Positions 1-4,488 of a stretch of DNA of 7,356 nt are shown in pieces. Source of the DNA: Paenibacillus sp. (GTDB taxonomy: Bacteria; Bacillota; Bacilli; Paenibacillales; Paenibacillaceae); assembly GCA_029256665.1 (NCBI GenBank), contig JAQSXN010000182.1:1-7356 (forward strand), written 5' to 3'. How positions within the stretch are numbered: position 1 is the stretch's first letter; each line of letters begins with the position of its first letter. The position numbers were made by a program, and so were the translations under genes. The notes below the pieces were generated by a model. It saw only the letters and a list, made by a program, of their open reading frames with translations. It was not told where the DNA came from and did not search any database.

Positions 1-290
1 CGCAGACGCTCGTTGTTGCGCTCGTACGCGCTTTCCAGCAGATGCAGCGTCTGCATCTGTTGAATGTGGATGTCCTCGCTGAGCAGGAAGCCGAGGGAGG
101 ACAGCGTCGTGACGCTGCGATCGAGCTCATTGGCCAGATAGGTAATGTCCTTCTGCTTGAGCGATTGCATTTCGTCCTCGATGACGTTCATGCTCGTCTG
201 CGTTGACAGCGTATACAATAAAATGATCGGAATCAATAAGAGAACGATCAACGTGATGATTTTGGCAAACGTGTTCTCGCGTAAGCGCAT
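1..290 (-). CDS. Sensor histidine kinase, N-terminal part (YesM-like), cut by left edge
   Basis: Reading the minus strand from an ATG at 290-288 gives 96 codons open to the window edge, beginning MRLRENTFAKIITLIVLLL. A short basic N-terminus is followed by one membrane segment at about residues 11-28, then a region rich in charged and polar residues (about 29-96) that would lie outside the cell. This is the usual beginning of YesM-family kinases: membrane helix, extracellular dCache-like sensor, second helix, HAMP, His-kinase and ATPase domains. Only the first helix and the start of the sensor are visible, so the kinase call rests on this N-terminal style and on context. ACGGAG (306-301 on the minus strand) lies 10 bases before the ATG and supports the start. 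Such kinases commonly sit beside CUT1 sugar transporters and pair with a YesN/AraC-type response regulator, expected to the left. An alternative is another single-helix sensor protein such as a chemoreceptor. Confidence 0.72.
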   Translation of the reverse strand, partial: MRLRENTFAKIITLIVLLLIPIILLYTLSTQTSMNVIEDEMQSLKQKDITYLANELDRSVTTLSSLGFLLSEDIHIQQMQTLHLLESAYERNNERL

Positions 291-328
291 GGCATACCAA
301 CTCCGTTATAGATTGATATAAAAATCAA

Positions 329-494
329 GTTTAAAAAGTTCGGTTATCAGAACCGAGAAGATTGAACGAAACTAGAACATGAGGAGCGGAGCGTAGCAGA
401 GCTACGTGAGCACCGGAAGGTTCGGTTGAGTTCAATGTTCGATGCTGAATATGCTACTTGGTTTACTTCGTTATGGGAAGCGGACTTTTTAAAC
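329..494. repeat. 166-base inverted-repeat-bounded, RNA-like structured element
   Basis: The ends are exact inverted copies: GTTTAAAAAGT (329-339) and ACTTTTTAAAC (484-494), extendable to 14 pairs with one G-T wobble. Inside are a 6-pair hairpin TCGGTT/AACCGA (340-345 with 351-356), a 7-base inverted pair ATTGAAC/GTTCAAT (361-367 with 430-436), a tight hairpin CGTAGC-AGA-GCTACG (392-406), and a short CTTC/GAAG hairpin (466-469 with 477-480). GTTCGGTT occurs twice (338-345 and 420-427), so 351-356 has two possible partners. No convincing ORF lies here. A further small dyad, TTGAT/ATCAA (313-328), abuts the left end. The design fits a dispersed Paenibacillus-type intergenic repeat, a MITE-like element, or a structured RNA. 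From memory, similar blocks recur between genes in Paenibacillus genomes, but this is unverified. Confidence 0.6.
333..356 (-). terminator. Terminator-like hairpin facing the kinase gene (possible attenuator)
   Basis: On the minus strand the sequence reads TCGGTT, a five-base loop, AACCGA, then AC and five T residues (337-333). This is a short intrinsic-terminator shape, and it lies upstream of the kinase start at 290. The stem is only 6 pairs, so termination would be partial at best. A second AACCGA copy farther upstream on the minus strand (427-422) could pair with 356-351 instead and prevent the hairpin. Function is inferred. Confidence 0.35.
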
Positions 495-619
495 ATCCTA
501 ACAAAATGGCATGCTTCCAAAAATCTCGGCATATAAGCCCGGGCCGGCCGGCTGATAGAATAAATCATACAGGAGAGTGGAGAAAAAACAATCCGATTTT
601 TGGGAAGGGAGCAATTTCA
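495..619 (+). promoter_or_regulatory. Leader upstream of the transporter genes
   Basis: This noncoding stretch separates the structured element from the first permease. It contains -10-like hexamers TATAAG (532-537) and TAGAAT (556-561), but neither has a convincing -35 box at normal spacing. Between them is a sharply GC-rich patch (about 536-553) made of overlapping CCCGGG and GGCCGGCC palindromes, out of character with the AT-rich flanks. A promoter is expected here or inside the adjacent element because the kinase gene is divergent, but I cannot fix its position. No cre-like match was found between 291 and 619. Confidence 0.35.
605..611 (+). promoter_or_regulatory. Ribosome binding site deciding a GTG start
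   Basis: AAGGGAG lies 8 bases before GTG at 620-622, an ideal distance. The in-frame ATG at 632 has only a weak GGAAAG close upstream, and the in-frame ATG at 458 lies inside the structured element. Confidence 0.65.
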
Positions 620-1582
620 GTGGAAAGTGCGATGAACGAACCGCTGCAGAAAACCAAACGGGGGAAACGAAACGTACAACAAGAGCGGACGAGAGAAAAG
701 CTGAGTCGCACTTGGCCTTTGCATCTTATGCTGCTACCGGCGGCGATCGTCACTTTGATCTTTGCTTACGTGCCGATGGGCGGCCTGGTTATGGCTTTTC
801 AGGACTTCAAGCCGTACGACGGCATGTTCGGTTCGAAGTTTATCGGCTTGGAGCATTTCCGCTTCATGTTCGAATATCCAGACAGCAAGCAGGTCATCTG
901 GAACACGCTTATTATTTCGAGCTTGAAAATCGTGTTCGGACTGATCGTCCCGTTCGTGTTCGCGATCTTGCTTAACGAAGTCCGAAAGATGTTTTTCAAA
1001 CGCGTCGTGCAGACGCTGGTCTATCTTCCGCACTTTATCTCGTGGGTCATACTCGGGGCGATTCTGACGGACATGCTCGGCAGCAAGGGCATCGTCAATA
1101 CGACGTTGACCGCGATGGGCTTCGATTCCATCTTCTGGCTGGGAGACGGAGACTGGTTCCGATTCACCGTCGTCGTCAGCGACATCTGGCAAAATTTCGG
1201 CTTTAACACGATCGTTTTCCTGGCCGCGCTGTCCGGGGTCAATCCTTCCCTTTACGAAGCGGCGGAGGTCGACGGGGCGAATCGCTGGAAGCAGACGATC
1301 CACATTACGCTGCCCGCCATGATTCCCATCGCGGTCGTCGTGGGCACGTTGTCGCTGGGCAACATTCTAAACGGAGGGTTCGACCAAATCTTTAATCTCT
1401 ACAACTCGCTTGTTTACGACAAAGGGGATATTATCGACACCTTCGTCTATCGGACGGCGATTCTGAACGGCCAATACAGCTTCGGCACGGCGGTCGGTCT
1501 ATTTAAGTCGCTGATCGGTCTCATCCTGATCGTGTTCTCTTACCGAATGGCCTACAAATACGCCGGATACCGAATTTTTTGA
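620..1582 (+). CDS. lplB: CUT1-family ABC sugar transporter permease (LplB-like)
   Basis: This is one of two membrane subunits of an ABC importer for oligosaccharides. From the GTG start it is 320 residues, normal for LplB proteins. A basic, hydrophilic N-terminus (residues 1-32) leads into the first membrane helix (about 34-55), followed by further hydrophobic segments. The cytoplasmic EAA loop that docks the ATPase is clear: YEAAEVDGANRWKQ, with Glu213, Ala214, Ala215 and Gly219, followed by HITLPAMIP. The segment VYLPHFISWVILGAIL is also typical of this family. The second permease starts 19 bases after the stop codon, so the two form an operon. No ATPase gene is in the window; CUT1 systems of this kind usually share an MsmX-type ATPase encoded elsewhere. 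The name lplB is by family resemblance; the transported sugar cannot be read from the permease. The adjacent glucanase suggests beta-1,3-gluco-oligosaccharides. Confidence 0.93.
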   Translation: MESAMNEPLQKTKRGKRNVQQERTREKLSRTWPLHLMLLPAAIVTLIFAYVPMGGLVMAFQDFKPYDGMFGSKFIGLEHFRFMFEYPDSKQVIWNTLIISSLKIVFGLIVPFVFAILLNEVRKMFFKRVVQTLVYLPHFISWVILGAILTDMLGSKGIVNTTLTAMGFDSIFWLGDGDWFRFTVVVSDIWQNFGFNTIVFLAALSGVNPSLYEAAEVDGANRWKQTIHITLPAMIPIAVVVGTLSLGNILNGGFDQIFNLYNSLVYDKGDIIDTFVYRTAILNGQYSFGTAVGLFKSLIGLILIVFSYRMAYKYAGYRIF

Positions 1583-1601
1583 ACAAGGAGGGTCAGAGAA
1601 C

Positions 1602-2480
1602 ATGTATCATAAATCAAACGGTTACAAACTATTCGCCGCATTCAACTACGCGCTGCTTGCCGTCATCTGCGTCACATGCGTGCTGCCGCTGGTTCATATT
1701 TTGGCCGTCAGCTTCAGCGCCAGCGCGCCGGCCAACTCGAATCTCGTCGGATTGACGCCGATCGGGTTCAATCTCGAAGCGTACACAAAGACGTTAAACA
1801 ACGACAACTTCCACAACGCGCTGCTTATGGGCCTTCAGCGTACCGCGCTCGGAACGGCCGTCGGCATGTCGCTCATGCTGCTTGCCGCCTACGCCTTGTC
1901 GAAGGACGGCAGAGGATTTAACAGCCGGTCGTATTATGTATGGTTTTTCCTGTTCACGATGCTCTTCAGCGGCGGAATCGTTCCGTCGTACATGCTGATT
2001 CGCAACCTGGACCTCATGAACTCCATTTGGGCGCTCGTGCTGCCGCTCGCGATCAACGTGTTCAACATGGTGCTGCTGATGAATTTCTTCCGAGCGGTGC
2101 CGAAGGAGCTGGAAGAGGCGTCTCTTATCGACGGAGCGGGACATTTCCGGACGTTGTTCAGCATTTACCTCCCGATCTCGATGCCGGCGATCGCCACGAT
2201 ATCGCTCTTTACGATGGTGATGCACTGGAATTCGTGGTTCGACGGGTTATTGTATATTTCCGATTACCGCAAGTATCCGTTGTCGACGTTTCTACAGACG
2301 ATCATCGTCCAGCAGGATTTCAACAAAATCAATCCGGACGTCAACGAGCTCAAGAACATTTCGCAGCGGACCGTCAAGTCGGCCCAAATCTTTATCGGCA
2401 CGCTGCCGATTCTGCTCGTGTATCCGTTTCTGCAGCGTTATTTCGTTAAAGGCATTATTCTCGGAGCGGTTAAAGAATAG
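1602..2480 (+). CDS. ytcP: CUT1-family ABC sugar transporter permease (YtcP/LplC-like)
   Basis: This 292-residue integral membrane protein is the second permease subunit and would pair with the product of the preceding gene. The N-terminal helix is at about residues 13-36 (AVICVTCVLPLVHILAVSF), and further helices follow. The EAA loop is present as EEASLIDGAGHFRTLFSIYLP, with Glu171, Glu172, Ala173 and Gly178. The C-terminus, FLQRYFVKGIILGAVKE, is characteristic of the LplC/YtcP group. The start is well supported by AAGGAGGG (1585-1592) 9 bases before the ATG. The gene is intact and of normal length. It is followed by a 128-base AT-rich gap and then the binding-protein gene, the usual permease-permease-binding protein order in Paenibacillus. 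The symbol reflects family resemblance only. Confidence 0.93.
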   Translation: MYHKSNGYKLFAAFNYALLAVICVTCVLPLVHILAVSFSASAPANSNLVGLTPIGFNLEAYTKTLNNDNFHNALLMGLQRTALGTAVGMSLMLLAAYALSKDGRGFNSRSYYVWFFLFTMLFSGGIVPSYMLIRNLDLMNSIWALVLPLAINVFNMVLLMNFFRAVPKELEEASLIDGAGHFRTLFSIYLPISMPAIATISLFTMVMHWNSWFDGLLYISDYRKYPLSTFLQTIIVQQDFNKINPDVNELKNISQRTVKSAQIFIGTLPILLVYPFLQRYFVKGIILGAVKE

Positions 2481-2525
2481 GCGACAAAATGGCATCAATG
2501 ACAAAAAAGTGGTCTTTCAAGAGCG

Positions 2526-2539
2526 TGTAAGCGGTATTA
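2526..2539 (+). promoter_or_regulatory. Candidate cre site (CcpA operator)
   Basis: TGTAAGCGGTATTA matches the cre consensus TGWAANCGNTNWCA at every specified position except the 13th (T for C). It ends 69 bases before the binding-protein start and overlaps a TATTAT hexamer. CcpA binding here would repress the gene when preferred sugars are available. It is a sequence match only. Confidence 0.5.
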
Positions 2540-2549
2540 TGATTAAATT

Positions 2550-2574
2550 ATAACGAGTTAGAAATTATCGTTAT
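2550..2574. repeat. Short inverted repeat in the binding-protein leader
   Basis: ATAACGA (2550-2556) and TCGTTAT (2568-2574) are perfect inverted copies separated by 11 bases. The half-site centres are 18 bases apart. It could be a regulator operator or a weak hairpin in the leader; AT-rich sequence makes chance matches more likely. Confidence 0.3.
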
Positions 2575-2608
2575 TTATAACATTATTTAACTTACAGGGG
2601 GTAGCAGT

Positions 2609-4342
2609 ATGAAGAAATGGGTATCGACACTGCTCGTGCTCACGTTCGCGGCATCCATAGCGGCATGCTCGGGCAACAACAACGGCGGCAATAACGGAGG
2701 CGCGGCAACGAACAAGCCTAGCGACAACGGCGGCGAGGCGACAAGCAAGGCCGAGGAAAGTGGGTTCGTAGACGGCAAGTATACGACGCCGGTCACGCTG
2801 ACGACGGTATGGGGCTTGAACGAGAACGGCGCGATCTTCAAAGAAGGCGAATCGATCGAGAACAATATTCTGACGAAAACGATCAAGGAGCGTCTGGGCA
2901 TCGAAATCAAATACAATTGGGTCGTAACGAACACGAACGACGCGTACAAAACGAAGCTTCGCCTCATGCTCTCTTCCGGCGAGAAAATGCCCGACGTCGT
3001 CGCTTACCGCGGCGATCTGGAGACGGTCAACATGCTGATCGATTCCGGCCAATTCATGCCGGTCGGCGATTTGGTGGACCAATACGCGAACGAAACGTAC
3101 AAAACCGGCCTGGAGCTTGATCCGGCGATCTGGCTGCCGATCACTCGCGATGGTAAAAAAATGGCTCTTCCGATTCTTGACTACGCGTACAACGGCGACC
3201 ATGTGATGTGGGTCCGTCAAGACTGGCTGGACAATGTCGGCCTGAAAGCGCCGACGAACATCGCCGAGCTGGAGACGGTCATGGACGCGTTCGTGAACGG
3301 CGACCCCGACAAGGACGGGCAGAAAAACACGATCGGTCTCGCAACGGGCTTCAAAAACGGCTTCAACAACTGGATGACGGACATCGGCTTCGTATTCGGC
3401 GCTCACGGAACGATGCCGGGCCAATGGAACTTGAACGCGGAAGGCAAGCTGGAGCACGCCTCCGTTAATCCGGCTGCCAAGGACGCTCTGGCTAAGCTGA
3501 AAGATTGGATGGATAAAGGCTACATTTCCCAAGACTCCGCGCTTTATGACGAGACGGCGGGCTCCGAGTTGTTCACGAAGGGCGAAGCGGGCATCATGTT
3601 CGGCCCGAACTGGCTGCCGGCCTGGCCGTTCCCGGATCTGAAGACAAACGTGCCAAGCGCGACGTTCAAGGCTTATCCGGTACCGGGCGGCAACGACGGC
3701 AAGATCGGCTCCGCAGGCGGCAACCCGCCGTCCAACGGCTATCTCTTCATTAACAAGGACGCCAAAAATCCGGAAGCCGTGCTTCATTATTACAACTGGT
3801 TCTTCGAAAACACGGCGAACCCGCAGCCTGACAGCGAATTCGCCAACGGCTTCAAAGAAGGCTACGATTACGCCTTGTTGCCGGATGGCAGCCTGACGGC
3901 GGATATCGCCAAATACCCGGAGCTGTTCCCGGGCCTTAAGGACAAAGCCGCTCCTCCTTTGTTCTACGCGCTGACTTACGAAGGCGCGCGTATTCCGAGC
4001 TTGTACGCCGACACGCATATCAAGCTTGCGAGCGGCGCCGCGGCGGAAACGCCGTACGAGAAACAAGAGTTCAATACGCGCACCAAAGAAAACACGGACG
4101 CCATGAAAGTCGTCGTCGACCAGAAGGGAATTCGCATGAAAAACTATTACATGGGACCTCTGACCGAAACGATGCAAAGCAAAAACGAGCTGCTGAACAA
4201 GCTTCTTAACGAAACGTTCAGCAAAATCATTTACGGCCAACAACCGCTGGATTCGTTCGACACGATGGTGGAGAACTGGAACAAGTCGGGCGGCGAACAA
4301 ATTACGAAAGAAGTCAACGAGTGGTACGATAAAGCGAAATAA
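2609..4342 (+). CDS. Extracellular sugar-binding lipoprotein of the ABC importer
   Basis: This 577-residue protein is the solute receptor of the importer, anchored to the outer face of the membrane. The N-terminus MKKWVSTLLVLTFAASIAAC is a lipoprotein signal peptide with lipobox Ile17-Ala-Ala-Cys20; Cys20 would be lipidated. A Gly/Asn-rich flexible tether follows (about 21-52), then the binding fold. Residues 232-243 (DPDKDGQKNTIG) form an Asp-rich, EF-hand-like loop common in large LplA-type binding proteins, probably binding calcium. The length fits the long (about 500-580 residue) binding proteins paired with LplB/YtcP permeases in Paenibacillus rather than the roughly 420-residue maltose-binding type. 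Start support is AGGGGG 7 bases upstream. It has a cre-like site in its leader and a strong terminator after it. The ligand is unknown; beta-glucan oligosaccharides are inferred from the downstream enzyme. Confidence 0.93.
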   Translation: MKKWVSTLLVLTFAASIAACSGNNNGGNNGGAATNKPSDNGGEATSKAEESGFVDGKYTTPVTLTTVWGLNENGAIFKEGESIENNILTKTIKERLGIEIKYNWVVTNTNDAYKTKLRLMLSSGEKMPDVVAYRGDLETVNMLIDSGQFMPVGDLVDQYANETYKTGLELDPAIWLPITRDGKKMALPILDYAYNGDHVMWVRQDWLDNVGLKAPTNIAELETVMDAFVNGDPDKDGQKNTIGLATGFKNGFNNWMTDIGFVFGAHGTMPGQWNLNAEGKLEHASVNPAAKDALAKLKDWMDKGYISQDSALYDETAGSELFTKGEAGIMFGPNWLPAWPFPDLKTNVPSATFKAYPVPGGNDGKIGSAGGNPPSNGYLFINKDAKNPEAVLHYYNWFFENTANPQPDSEFANGFKEGYDYALLPDGSLTADIAKYPELFPGLKDKAAPPLFYALTYEGARIPSLYADTHIKLASGAAAETPYEKQEFNTRTKENTDAMKVVVDQKGIRMKNYYMGPLTETMQSKNELLNKLLNETFSKIIYGQQPLDSFDTMVENWNKSGGEQITKEVNEWYDKAK

Positions 4343-4377
4343 TCAAAGCGGTCGACATTATACGAAAAGCTCACACT

Positions 4378-4434
4378 AAAGCAGCCTGCCATCTTAGCGT
4401 TTCTCTACCGGACTTTAAGAGGCAGGCTGCTTTT
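4378..4434 (+). terminator. Intrinsic terminator after the transporter genes
   Basis: AAAGCAGCCTGCC (4378-4390) and GGCAGGCTGCTTT (4421-4433) are perfect complements. A further TCTTA/TAAGA pairing (4392-4396 with 4416-4420) extends the stem beyond a single bulged A, giving 18 pairs around a 19-base loop. The 3' arm ends in TTTT. It starts 35 bases after the binding-protein stop. Its A-rich foot and T tract could allow some activity in both directions. Confidence 0.85.
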
Positions 4435-4443
4435 CCATGCCCG

Positions 4444-4457
4444 TGAAAGCGTGAACA
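4444..4457 (+). promoter_or_regulatory. Candidate cre site (CcpA operator) before the glucanase
   Basis: TGAAAGCGTGAACA matches the cre consensus TGWAANCGNTNWCA except at position 10 (G for T). It lies between the terminator and the glucanase start, ending 31 bases before the ATG. Such a position suits repression of the glucanase by CcpA, either at its promoter or as a roadblock to readthrough. No clear promoter is visible beside it. Sequence match only. Confidence 0.5.
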
Positions 4458-4465
4458 AATTTGTT
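4454..4465. repeat. 12-base perfect palindrome
   Basis: AACAAATTTGTT is its own reverse complement and overlaps the right end of the cre-like site. It may be an operator half of another regulator or simply AT-rich chance; nothing else supports a role. Confidence 0.3.
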
Positions 4466-4488
4466 TTTGACGGAAAAGGAGACTACGA

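Larger units (their letters stand above)
2481..2608 (+). promoter_or_regulatory. AT-rich intergenic leader of the binding-protein gene
   Basis: This 128-base gap is strikingly AT-rich after about 2535 compared with the GC-rich genes around it. It holds a cre-like operator (2526-2539), a TAACGA inverted repeat (2550-2574), several -10-like hexamers (TATTAT 2535-2540, TATAAC 2549-2554, TATAAC 2576-2581), and a strong ribosome binding site AGGGGG (2596-2601) 7 bases before the ATG. I see no good -35 box and no terminator. A separate promoter would let the binding protein be made in excess over the permeases, as is common for ABC importers. That is inference. Confidence 0.4.

Noticed and set aside
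347..568. Small minus-strand frame of 73 residues in the intergenic region
   Set aside because: It covers the inverted-repeat element, is rich in Ser and Arg, lacks a ribosome binding site, and the stems explain the sequence better.
458..619. N-terminal extension of the first permease to an ATG at 458 (374 residues)
   Set aside because: The extension lies across the structured element and GC-rich leader, has no permease-like sequence, and has no fitting ribosome binding site. The GTG at 620 has an ideal one.
2558..4300. 580-codon minus-strand frame opposite the binding-protein gene
   Set aside because: It is the antisense shadow of a clearly real lipoprotein gene, is extremely rich in Arg and Val, and has no recognisable domain. 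Long antisense frames are expected with this codon bias.
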